20,433 nt of DNA from DASVXQ01 sp046727955 (lineage in GTDB: Bacteria; Actinomycetota; CALGFH01). The notes beneath the pieces were generated by a model. It worked only from the letters and a program-made list of their open reading frames with translations. It searched no databases and had not been told where the DNA came from. A program made the position numbers and the translations under genes. Below, in pieces: positions 12,923 to 19,642 of the stretch; within the stretch, counting starts at the first letter, position 1; each line of letters starts with the position of its first letter. The stretch is taken from contig JBKPDO010000368.1 in NCBI GenBank assembly GCA_046727955.1, positions 1-20,433 on the forward strand. Direction: 5' to 3'.

Positions 12923-14398
12923 TCAACCGCGCGCGTCCCCGGCCCCGCCGCCATCCTCGCCCTGGCCGGGGATCTCCAGGCCCTGCTCACGTGCCCAGGC
13001 CAGCAGCTCCACGGTGGCCTCCTCCTTGGACATGGGCCCGCGGTCCAGTCGCAGCTCCAGCAGGTGGGCGAGGGCCTTGCCCACCACCGGGCCGGGCCGC
13101 ACCCCCAGGACCGCCATGACCTCCTCGCCGTTGAGCGACGGCTTGATCCTGGCCAGCTCCTCCTCGGCCTGCAGCGCGGCGATGCGCTCCTCCAGCTCGT
13201 CGGCGGCGGCGGCGAGCTGCCTGGCCTTCACCGGGTTCCTGGTGGTGCAGTCCGAGCGCACCAGGAAGTTCAGCCGGTCGAGGAGGTCGCCGGCGTCGCG
13301 CACGTAGCGTCGCACCGCCGAGTCCGACCAGCCCAGCCGGTAGGTGTGGAAGCGCAGGTGCAGCAGGACGAGCTTGCGCACGTCCTGGACGAAGTCGTTG
13401 GGATAGCGCAGCTCGACCAGGCGGCGCTCGGCCATGTTGGCCCCCACCACCTCGTGCAGGTGGAAGGAGACCCCCTCGGGGCCGACCCTCCGGGTCCGCG
13501 GCTTGCCGACGTCGTGCAGCAGCGCGGCCATACGCAGCACCAGGTCGGGCCGGTCCGCGTCGAACGCGGTGCTCCGCTCGACCACGGCGATGGTATGGGC
13601 CAGCACGTCCTTGTGGCGGTGGACCGGGTCCTGCTCCAGGGCGAGCGCCGGCAGCTCCGGCAGGAACTGGTCCGCGAGCCCGGTCCTGACGATGAGCCAC
13701 AGGCCCTTGCCCGGAGAGCGCCCGAGCAGCAGCTTGCTCAGCTCGTCGCGGATGCGCTCGCGCGAGACGATCTCAAGCCGGGGGGCGCGCTTGCTGATGG
13801 CCGCGACTGTTTCCGGGGTCGGTACCAGCTCGAGCTCGGCGACGAAGCGCGCCGCGCGCAGCATTCGCAGCGGGTCGTCCTCGAACGAGATGGCCGGGCT
13901 CGACGGCGTGCGCAGGCGGCGCTTGGCCAGGTCCGCGAGCCCGCCGGAGGGGTCGACGAAGTGGCCGCCTGGCAGCCCGACCGCCATGGCGTTGACGGTG
14001 AAGTCGCGCCGCATCAGGTCATCCTCGATGGTGCGGCCGAAGCTGACCTCCGGCTTGCGCGAGTCCTCCCGGTACACGTCCGAGCGGAAGGTGGTGATCT
14101 CCAGCCGCAGGTTGCCCTTGCTGGCCCCGACCGTGCCGTAGCGCAGGCCCTGCAGCCAGACGTGGTCGCTCCAGCCACGGACGATCGCGAGGATCCGGTC
14201 GGGGGTGGCGTCGGTGGTGAAGTCGACGTCCGGCGAGGAACGCTCGAGCAGAGCGTCCCGCACCGTGCCACCTACCAGGTAGAGCTGGTGGCCGGCGCCG
14301 GCGAAGCGCTCGCCGAGCTCGCGCGCGACCGTGGCGAACGGCGACGCCTCGAGGAGCCTGCCGATCGCCCGCTGCTGGCTGGCGGAAAGGGAACTCAT
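12923..14398 (-). CDS. pcnA: CCA tRNA nucleotidyltransferase
   Basis: This enzyme adds or repairs the 3' CCA end of tRNAs. The 491-residue product has the class II nucleotidyltransferase signature 'LYLVGGTVRDALL' (39-51), metal ligands D57-V-D59 in PDVDFTTDA, and a third acid near E100 in LEITTF. It also has RRDFTVNAMA (130-139) and DPLRMLRAARF (175-185). The HD domain motif LLHDVGKPRT lies at 293-302, which is the actinobacterial layout (compare Rv3907c). The C-terminal 30 residues are Gly/Asp-rich. ATG 14398 has no clear Shine-Dalgarno and may be leaderless. The gene is convergent with the glucosidase and divergent from the KGG gene; a pcnA-NUDIX-DUF6049-murJ neighbourhood is widespread in actinobacteria. 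Confidence 0.95.
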   Translation of the reverse strand: MSSLSASQQRAIGRLLEASPFATVARELGERFAGAGHQLYLVGGTVRDALLERSSPDVDFTTDATPDRILAIVRGWSDHVWLQGLRYGTVGASKGNLRLEITTFRSDVYREDSRKPEVSFGRTIEDDLMRRDFTVNAMAVGLPGGHFVDPSGGLADLAKRRLRTPSSPAISFEDDPLRMLRAARFVAELELVPTPETVAAISKRAPRLEIVSRERIRDELSKLLLGRSPGKGLWLIVRTGLADQFLPELPALALEQDPVHRHKDVLAHTIAVVERSTAFDADRPDLVLRMAALLHDVGKPRTRRVGPEGVSFHLHEVVGANMAERRLVELRYPNDFVQDVRKLVLLHLRFHTYRLGWSDSAVRRYVRDAGDLLDRLNFLVRSDCTTRNPVKARQLAAAADELEERIAALQAEEELARIKPSLNGEEVMAVLGVRPGPVVGKALAHLLELRLDRGPMSKEEATVELLAWAREQGLEIPGQGEDGGGAGDARG

Positions 14399-14493
14399 AG
14401 GTCGCAGGATACTCGGGCCGTCGCCGCGCCACCTCCCAGTTTCTTAAGGGGAAGCGGCCTGGGGGAGCGTTCCATTCGCTCACCAATTCAAGT

Positions 14494-14520
14494 GGTTTAG
14501 GACGAATGCAGGCAGGGCAA
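14494..14520 (+). promoter_or_regulatory. Possible stress-sigma (SigB/SigF-like) promoter of the KGG gene
   Basis: GGTTT (14494-14498) and GGGCAA (14515-14520), 16 bases apart, resemble the actinobacterial general-stress promoter pattern GGTTT-N16-GGGTAY, with one clear mismatch in the -10. KGG proteins belong to general stress regulons in other bacteria, which adds some weight. No sigma-70 boxes fit better here. Confidence 0.3.
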
Positions 14521-14542
14521 CCACCTACCTACAGGAGGTGGT
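14520..14542 (+). promoter_or_regulatory. Hairpin sequestering the KGG-gene ribosome-binding site
   Basis: ACCACCT (14520-14526) is the exact reverse complement of AGGTGGT (14536-14542). The second arm is most of the Shine-Dalgarno sequence AGGAGGTGG, which ends just before ATG 14546. If transcription starts upstream of 14520, the hairpin would hide the ribosome-binding site and could act as a thermometer or stress-responsive switch. If it starts near 14527, as the stress-type promoter would imply, the first arm is not transcribed. Confidence 0.4.
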
Positions 14543-14545
14543 CGG

Positions 14546-14737
14546 ATGCGGGACAGCAGAAAGATGAGCCGGGCCGAGGCTGGCCGGAAGGGCGGTCAGA
14601 CCACCAAGAACCGCTATGGCGAAGACTTCTTCGGGAAGATCGGTCGTCTTGGTGGGAAGAAGGGTGGCGAGACGACCAAGCAACGCTACGGGATCGAGTT
14701 CTACCAGAAGATTGGCCGCAAAGGCGGCTCTCGCTAA
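14546..14737 (+). CDS. KGG-repeat general stress protein (GsiB/YciG-like)
   Basis: A 63-residue, very basic and hydrophilic protein made of two 23-residue repeats: residues 15-37 start KGGQTTKNRYG and end GRLGG; residues 39-61 start KGGETTKQRYG and end GRKGG. This is the KGG (Con-10/GsiB) motif of small hydrophilic proteins induced by stress, desiccation or sporulation; their molecular role is still vague. A strong AGGAGGTGG precedes the ATG. The gene stands alone: pcnA is divergent and a hairpin follows. The few AT-ending codons (AAG-rich, some GAT) reflect its Lys content, not a foreign origin. Confidence 0.88.
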   Translation: MRDSRKMSRAEAGRKGGQTTKNRYGEDFFGKIGRLGGKKGGETTKQRYGIEFYQKIGRKGGSR

Positions 14738-14775
14738 TCCATCCCCCCGACTAGCGCGGGCGTCAAGCGGCCATA

Positions 14776-14809
14776 CGTGGCAGCCGGGATCTCGGTTCTG
14801 GCTGCCACG
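14776..14809 (+). terminator. Hairpin terminator after the KGG gene
   Basis: CGTGGCAGCC (14776-14785) pairs perfectly with GGCTGCCACG (14800-14809) around a 14-base loop, 39 bases after the KGG stop. There is no T-run; GCTATACTC follows. It probably insulates the KGG gene from the next operon. Confidence 0.55.
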
Positions 14810-14811
14810 GC

Positions 14812-14817
14812 TATACT
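14812..14817 (+). promoter_or_regulatory. Possible -10 box of the YbaK-NUDIX-murJ operon
   Basis: TATACT matches TATAAT in five of six positions and lies three bases past the hairpin, 49 bases before GTG 14866. No good -35 is seen 16-18 bases upstream, where the hairpin loop lies. It is the only AT-rich hexamer of this quality between the two genes. Confidence 0.4.
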
Positions 14818-14865
14818 CGGATCTCCGTCTGCGTACGCGATGACCGATCTTGCTGGGAGAAGCAT

Positions 14866-15336
14866 GTGCGCTCCAGCGTCGACGTCCACAACAGCCTGCT
14901 CGCCGACGAGGTGCCGCACGAGCTCTCTCAGCTTCGCGGCCCGCTGCGGGACCTGGCCGCGGCGCCGGGCGTCCTGGGGCTTCCCGCCTCCGCCGTCGCC
15001 CGGCCCACCCTGCTGGAGGACCGAGCCGGCGTCGTCCTGATCCTCGCTCCGGCCGACCTCGAAGTGAACGTCGCGCAGGTCGCCGAGCTGCTGGGCCGCC
15101 GGAGCCTGCGAGCGGTGGCACCCGACCGCACCCCCGGGCTGACCGGCTACCTGCTTCCGTTCGTGCCCCCGGTGGCGCTCGAGTCCCCGACCACGGTGGT
15201 CGTCGACGAGCGGCTGACGCGCGAGGACGTGGTCTACACCGCCGCGGGCGAGCCGGGCGTCATCCTCAAGGTGCGCGCCGTCGACCTGGTAAAGGTCACC
15301 GCCGCGGTGGTCTCGCAGGTCACCGGCACCACCTGA
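14866..15336 (+). CDS. YbaK/EbsC-family protein (divergent aminoacyl-tRNA deacylase fold)
   Basis: A 156-residue protein with the layout of the YbaK/ProX editing domain. It starts VDVHNSLLADEVPHELSQL, has 'VVLILAPADLEVNVAQVAELLG', then 'TGYLLPFVPP', 'TVVVDERL' and a final 'AGEPGVILKVRAVDLVKV'. Members normally clear mischarged tRNAs such as Cys-tRNA(Pro). Here the family's catalytic Lys in the V-x-K-T-L motif appears as Arg46 (VARPTLL), and the usual TGY-x-x-GG-x-xP loop reads TGYLLPFVPP. Activity is therefore uncertain. The start GTG 14866 has GGGAG six bases upstream; an ATG at 14864 is in another frame. It lies 20 bases before the NUDIX gene, so co-transcription is likely. Confidence 0.75.
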   Translation: MRSSVDVHNSLLADEVPHELSQLRGPLRDLAAAPGVLGLPASAVARPTLLEDRAGVVLILAPADLEVNVAQVAELLGRRSLRAVAPDRTPGLTGYLLPFVPPVALESPTTVVVDERLTREDVVYTAAGEPGVILKVRAVDLVKVTAAVVSQVTGTT

Positions 15337-15356
15337 GTCCGCGATAGGCTCTGGTC

Positions 15357-15806
15357 ATGCGAACCGCCCGTGCCGTCTCGGCTGGTGGGATGGTGCTCAG
15401 CGAGCCAGCGCCCGACGCGCAGGTTGCCCTGGTCGCGCGCCGCTCCGCCCGTGGAGAGCTGCAGTGGACCCTGCCAAAGGGCACCCAGGAGGCGGGGGAG
15501 AGCATCGCCGAGACCGCCATCCGGGAGGTGCGCGAGGAGACAGGCCTGGAGGTCGAGCTGCTCATCGAGCTCGACACCATCGACTACTGGTTCGTCTGGA
15601 CCCCCGAGCAGACGCGCTACCACAAGTTCGTCCATTACTTCCTGATGCGGGCCGTCGGCGGCGACCTCGCTCTGCACGACAGGGAGATGGAGGAGGCGCG
15701 CTGGTTTCCCGTGGAGGAGGCGCCCGGGGCGATGGCCTTCGCCAACGAGCGCAAGCTGCTCGAGCGCGTGCCAGAGGCGCTCAGCCGCTGGAGCGCGGCG
15801 CCGTGA
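15357..15806 (+). CDS. NUDIX hydrolase (MutT4-like)
   Basis: A 149-residue NUDIX protein that would cleave a nucleoside diphosphate linked to another group. The Nudix box is complete: G42-x5-E48-x7-R56-E57-V-R-E60-E61-x-G63-L64. 'WTLPKGTQEAGES' precedes it and 'WFPVEEA' appears near residue 120, as is usual. The substrate cannot be read from the sequence. The syntenic M. tuberculosis gene is mutT4 (Rv3908), also next to pcnA and the DUF6049 gene. ATG 15357 has only a weak upstream purine stretch. Its TGA overlaps the GTG of the next gene (GTGA), showing tight translational coupling. Confidence 0.93.
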   Translation: MRTARAVSAGGMVLSEPAPDAQVALVARRSARGELQWTLPKGTQEAGESIAETAIREVREETGLEVELLIELDTIDYWFVWTPEQTRYHKFVHYFLMRAVGGDLALHDREMEEARWFPVEEAPGAMAFANERKLLERVPEALSRWSAAP

Positions 15807-17914
15807 GCCGGCGGCTGCCCTCGGCGCCCCTGGCGCTGCTGGTGCTGGTGGCATCCACCTGGGCCGCCGTCCCGGCCAGCGCCCAGCAGAGCTCCGGGCG
15901 GAGCGGCCAGGCCGGTCCCGCCATCGAGCTGCGCCTTGAGTCCATCGCGCCGGTGGTGGGGCCGAAGTCGCCGCTCGGCTACCAGCTCGAGGTCAGCAAC
16001 CCGGGCACCGCCGAGCTGCGCGACCTGCGCGTGGACGCGTCGATCGGCGCGCCCATTCGCACCCGCTCCGAGCTGCAGCGCCTGGTGGAAACCCCGGACG
16101 CCGAGCCGGGCGGCCTGCGCCCGCTCGAGGCCTGGCGGCCGACCGCCGGCGCGGCGACCGTCGCGCCCGGGCGCTCGCTGCCGCTCGAACCACACTCCGA
16201 GCCCCTGCCCGGATGGCTCGAGGTGCCCTCGCCCGGGGCGGTACTGCCGCTCGTGCTCCAGGTCAGCGCCTCGAGCGAGCTCGGGAGCGCCTCCAGCCGC
16301 GTGAGCACCTTCATGGTCGCCACCGACGGCAAGGTGCAGCGGCCCCTCGACCTCGCTCTGCTGGTGCCGCTGCACGAGCAGAGCCACCGCAATCCCGCTG
16401 GCCAGTTCGTCGACGACCGGCTCGGCAGACAGCTCGCAGGCGACGGTCCGCTAGGGGCGATCGCCGTCGAGTTGGCGCGACCGCGCGCGCCCAAGGTCTC
16501 CATAGTGATCGATCCGCTGCTCATCGACGAGGCCACCGCGATGGGCGGCGGTTGGGAGCTGCGGCAGGGAAAGCGGGTGACGCAGGTGCCCGCCAGCGAC
16601 CCGAGCTCCCTGGCGGCCGGCAAGTTCCTCCAGGACCTGCGCCAAGCCGCGAGCCGGAACCTGCCGAGCGTCTTCCCTTATGCCAACGCCGACCTGCCGG
16701 CCCTGGTGCGCGCCGGGTACGACGCCGACGCGCTGACGGCCCTGCTCTACGCCGAGCAGCACCTGAAGCAGTGGCTCGGCCCCGACCCGGACGGCTCGCT
16801 CGCCTGGCCGGTAGTGGGCGCGATCGACGCGGCCACCCTCAAGGTCCTGGGAGAGGCGGGGGCGCAGTCGGCCGTGCTCGACTCGGACCTGCTGCCCACC
16901 GCGGCCTCCACCACGCAGAACGCCACCGTCGACCTCGGCGCCGGGCTCGGCACGCTGCAGCACGCCCTTGTGCCCGACCCGTCACTGTCGGCGGCGCTCG
17001 CCGATCCGAAGGCCCGCTCGGCACCGGCGGCGTGGGCCCAGCGCGTCCTCGCCGAGGTCGCCATCAGCTGGCTCGAGCTGCCCAACAGCCAGGCGCCGCG
17101 CGGGATCCTGCTCGCGCCGCCGCAATCCTGGCGGCCCGCCCCCGACTTCTTCCGCTCCCTGCTCCGAGGTCTCGGCGCGTCTCCCTGGCTCCGGCTCGTG
17201 GACGCCTCCGACCTGGCCAGGGAGGTGCCACAAGGGCCGGACGAGGAGCAGCGGCCGCTGGCGCCCTACACCGCGGCCAACGTCGACATGGGCGTTCCCG
17301 CCAGCTATCTCCGCGGCGTCGTCGACACCAGGTCACAGCTCACCAGCTTCAGGCGCGTGGTCGGCTCGGACTTCGAGGCGCTCGACGACTACGACCGCGA
17401 CCTGCTGATCGCGCAGTCCAGCGACTGGCGCTCGGCGGCCGGGCGCGCCCGCGGGAAGAGCTTCGTCCGCGCCGTCAGGCAGGGCGTCAAGTCCGTCTAC
17501 GCGCACGTCGGCGTGCAGCGGACCAGGGTCACCCTCACCTCCCAGCGCGGCGCCGTCCCCATCACGGTGACCAACTCGGGCGACCGCAGGCTCACCGTGG
17601 TGCTGCGGCTGTCCTCGCCCCGCGTCGACCTGCCGCCGATCAGCGAATCCTTCACCCTCAACCCCCACGAGCCCGTAACCCGGCGCGTCGAGGTGGGCAC
17701 CAGGACCACCGGGACCTTTGCGATCCGCGTCGAGGTGCTGAGCCCGGACGGCAAGGTCCGGATCGTTCAGAGCCAGTTGACACTGGTCTCCACGGCCTTC
17801 AACCGGGTGGCGCTGATCCTGGCCGGCGGCGCCGTCGGTTTCCTGCTGCTGTGGTGGGGTCGCAAGACCGGCCTGCGGCGACGCCGACCAGGACGCGGAA
17901 GCTCGGCGGCATGA
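15803..17914 (+). CDS. DUF6049 family secreted, membrane-anchored protein (Rv3909-like)
   Basis: A 703-residue envelope protein of unknown function. GTG 15803 overlaps the NUDIX stop and gives a clear signal peptide (RRLPSAPLALLVLVASTWA, cleavage probably after ASA near 27). The long extracytoplasmic part begins with an Ig-like segment ('YQLEVSNPGTAELRDLRV') and has a domain with 'VSIVIDPLLIDEATAMGGGW' and 'PYANADLPALVRAGYDADAL'. The latter resembles a glycosidase/deacetylase-like fold. A second Ig-like domain ('VPITVTNSGDRRLTVVLRLS') precedes one C-terminal membrane helix (about 668-686) with a basic tail. It occupies the position of Rv3909 directly before murJ and overlaps it by four bases, suggesting a role with the lipid II flippase. 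Confidence 0.85.
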   Translation: MSRRLPSAPLALLVLVASTWAAVPASAQQSSGRSGQAGPAIELRLESIAPVVGPKSPLGYQLEVSNPGTAELRDLRVDASIGAPIRTRSELQRLVETPDAEPGGLRPLEAWRPTAGAATVAPGRSLPLEPHSEPLPGWLEVPSPGAVLPLVLQVSASSELGSASSRVSTFMVATDGKVQRPLDLALLVPLHEQSHRNPAGQFVDDRLGRQLAGDGPLGAIAVELARPRAPKVSIVIDPLLIDEATAMGGGWELRQGKRVTQVPASDPSSLAAGKFLQDLRQAASRNLPSVFPYANADLPALVRAGYDADALTALLYAEQHLKQWLGPDPDGSLAWPVVGAIDAATLKVLGEAGAQSAVLDSDLLPTAASTTQNATVDLGAGLGTLQHALVPDPSLSAALADPKARSAPAAWAQRVLAEVAISWLELPNSQAPRGILLAPPQSWRPAPDFFRSLLRGLGASPWLRLVDASDLAREVPQGPDEEQRPLAPYTAANVDMGVPASYLRGVVDTRSQLTSFRRVVGSDFEALDDYDRDLLIAQSSDWRSAAGRARGKSFVRAVRQGVKSVYAHVGVQRTRVTLTSQRGAVPITVTNSGDRRLTVVLRLSSPRVDLPPISESFTLNPHEPVTRRVEVGTRTTGTFAIRVEVLSPDGKVRIVQSQLTLVSTAFNRVALILAGGAVGFLLLWWGRKTGLRRRRPGRGSSAA

Positions 17915-19596
17915 GCGAGACGAGCGAGACGCAGACCCCGACGAGCGCCTCGCAGCCAGAAGAGCCGAGCCTGGCCCGCTCCACCGCGGTGATGGCCCTG
18001 GGCACGCTGCTGTCCCGCATCACCGGGCTGCTGCGGGTCACCGTGCTGGTCGCCACGCTCGGGGTCAGCGAGCAGCGCCTGGCCGACGTCTACAACGTCG
18101 CCAACACGACCCCCAACATCGTCTACGAGCTGGTGCTCGGCGGCGTCCTCTCGTCGATCTTCGTGCCGGTGTTCGTCGAGGTGCGCCGGGTCCGCGGCTT
18201 CCGCCAGGCGCGCTTCGTCGCCAACGCGGTGATGACGGTGGCCTTCGTGGGCCTGAGCCTGCTGGCGATCGCCGGTGTGCTCGCCGCGCCCTGGATCATC
18301 CGTCTCTACATCCACTCCGGCAGCCCAGTGGAGCGCGCCGAGGCGCAGCGCGTGGGTGGCCAGCTCCTGGCGATGTTCATGCCGCAGATCGTGTTCTACG
18401 GCATCGGCTCGGTGATGACCGGGCTGCTCAACGCCAATCGCCGCTTCGGCGTGCCGATGTACGCGCCGATTCTCAACAACCTCGTGGTGGTCGCGGTCGG
18501 GCTGACCTTCCACGCCATGGTGGGCGGCAAGGTCCCAGCGCTCGGCGACATCACCACCGGCGAGAAGCTGCTGCTCGGGCTCGGCACCACCCTCGGAGTG
18601 GTGGCCATGACCATGGTCCAGTGGCCGTTCCTGCGCCGGATCGGCTTTCGCTACTCCTTCGTGTGGAACCTGCGAGACCCCGCCATCCGCAAGATGGCCC
18701 GGCTGTCCGCTTTCACCATCGGCTATGTGGTCACCAACCAGCTCGGCTACCTGGTGATCCCCGTCCTGGCATACGCCGTGCAGGGCGGCTACACGGCGTA
18801 TGCCACCAGCTTCACCTTCTTCCAGCTCCCGCACGGGGTGTTCGCGGTGTCGGTGATGACCGCGCTGCTGCCACCGATGAGTGAGCAGGCGGTCGCCAAG
18901 AACTGGGACGCGTTTCGCGCCACGCTGGCGCGGGGCATCCGCCTGACAACGGCGGTGCTGCTGCCCGCCACCATCGGCTACCTGGTGCTGGCCGCCCCGA
19001 TCGTGCGCCTGCTGATGGCCCACGGGGTGGTCAGCCCCAATTCCAACAGCACGCTGCTGCTGACCAGGACGATGGTCATGTTCGTGCTGGGGCTGCTGCC
19101 GTTCTCCGCCTTCCAGCTGGTGCTGCGCGCCTTCTACGCGCTGCAGAACACGAGCACTCCCTTCCTGGTGAACCTGGTCTCCACCGGCGCGGGCGTCGCC
19201 GCCGACCTGCTGCTGTTCTGGCTGCTGCCGAAGCCGTGGAAGGTCCCCGGCCTGGCGCTGGGCCAGACGATCGCCTACACCATCGGCTCGGTCCTGCTGC
19301 TGTCGCGCCTGTCCCCCCGGGTCGGCGGGCTGCCGTTCAGGCCGATCGCGCGGCTGGTGGGCCGCATGCTCCTCGCCAGCCTGATCATGGGAGTGGTGGC
19401 GGCCCTAGCCGCCGGGGGGGTGATGGCCGCCGCCGGGACCGGGACGCTGGCCGGCCTTGCCACGGTGGTCGCCGGGGTCGCCGCGGGTCTGGCCACCTAC
19501 CTGGTCGCGGCGCGCCTGCTGGGCATCCAGGAGGTCGGCCTGGTGCTCGACATGGTCCGCCGCCGCGCCGGGAGCAACAGCGGCAAAAGGGCCTGA
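17911..19596 (+). CDS. murJ: Lipid II flippase MurJ (MviN family)
   Basis: MurJ carries lipid II across the cytoplasmic membrane for peptidoglycan synthesis. The 561-residue product has a short cytoplasmic start rich in Ser/Thr/Glu, then the MviN signature 'VMALGTLLSRITGLLRVTVL'. Many further hydrophobic helices follow, as expected for the 14-helix MOP fold; 'NNLVVVAVGLTFHAM' and 'HGVFAVSVMTALLPPMSEQA' are typical segments. ATG 17911 overlaps the DUF6049 TGA (ATGA). An open frame extends far upstream inside DUF6049 but is a shadow. The mycobacterial MviN is about twice as long because of a C-terminal pseudokinase and extracellular domain. This one stops after the membrane part, so FhaA-type control through a pseudokinase is absent. 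Confidence 0.95.
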   Translation: MSETSETQTPTSASQPEEPSLARSTAVMALGTLLSRITGLLRVTVLVATLGVSEQRLADVYNVANTTPNIVYELVLGGVLSSIFVPVFVEVRRVRGFRQARFVANAVMTVAFVGLSLLAIAGVLAAPWIIRLYIHSGSPVERAEAQRVGGQLLAMFMPQIVFYGIGSVMTGLLNANRRFGVPMYAPILNNLVVVAVGLTFHAMVGGKVPALGDITTGEKLLLGLGTTLGVVAMTMVQWPFLRRIGFRYSFVWNLRDPAIRKMARLSAFTIGYVVTNQLGYLVIPVLAYAVQGGYTAYATSFTFFQLPHGVFAVSVMTALLPPMSEQAVAKNWDAFRATLARGIRLTTAVLLPATIGYLVLAAPIVRLLMAHGVVSPNSNSTLLLTRTMVMFVLGLLPFSAFQLVLRAFYALQNTSTPFLVNLVSTGAGVAADLLLFWLLPKPWKVPGLALGQTIAYTIGSVLLLSRLSPRVGGLPFRPIARLVGRMLLASLIMGVVAALAAGGVMAAAGTGTLAGLATVVAGVAAGLATYLVAARLLGIQEVGLVLDMVRRRAGSNSGKRA

Positions 19597-19642
19597 GCCA
19601 CACATCCCGTAGGCCTCGTTAAAGATATAGTCCTCGAAATAC

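Noticed and set aside
14465..14481. GAGCG-TTCCATT-CGCTC hairpin upstream of the KGG gene
   Set aside because: A 5-bp stem is too short to be meaningful in this base composition.
16213..17910. Long open frame continuous with murJ on its 5' side
   Set aside because: It is a shadow of DUF6049 in another frame, very rich in Arg/Ala/Gly. ATG 17911 gives the MviN start and overlaps the preceding stop.
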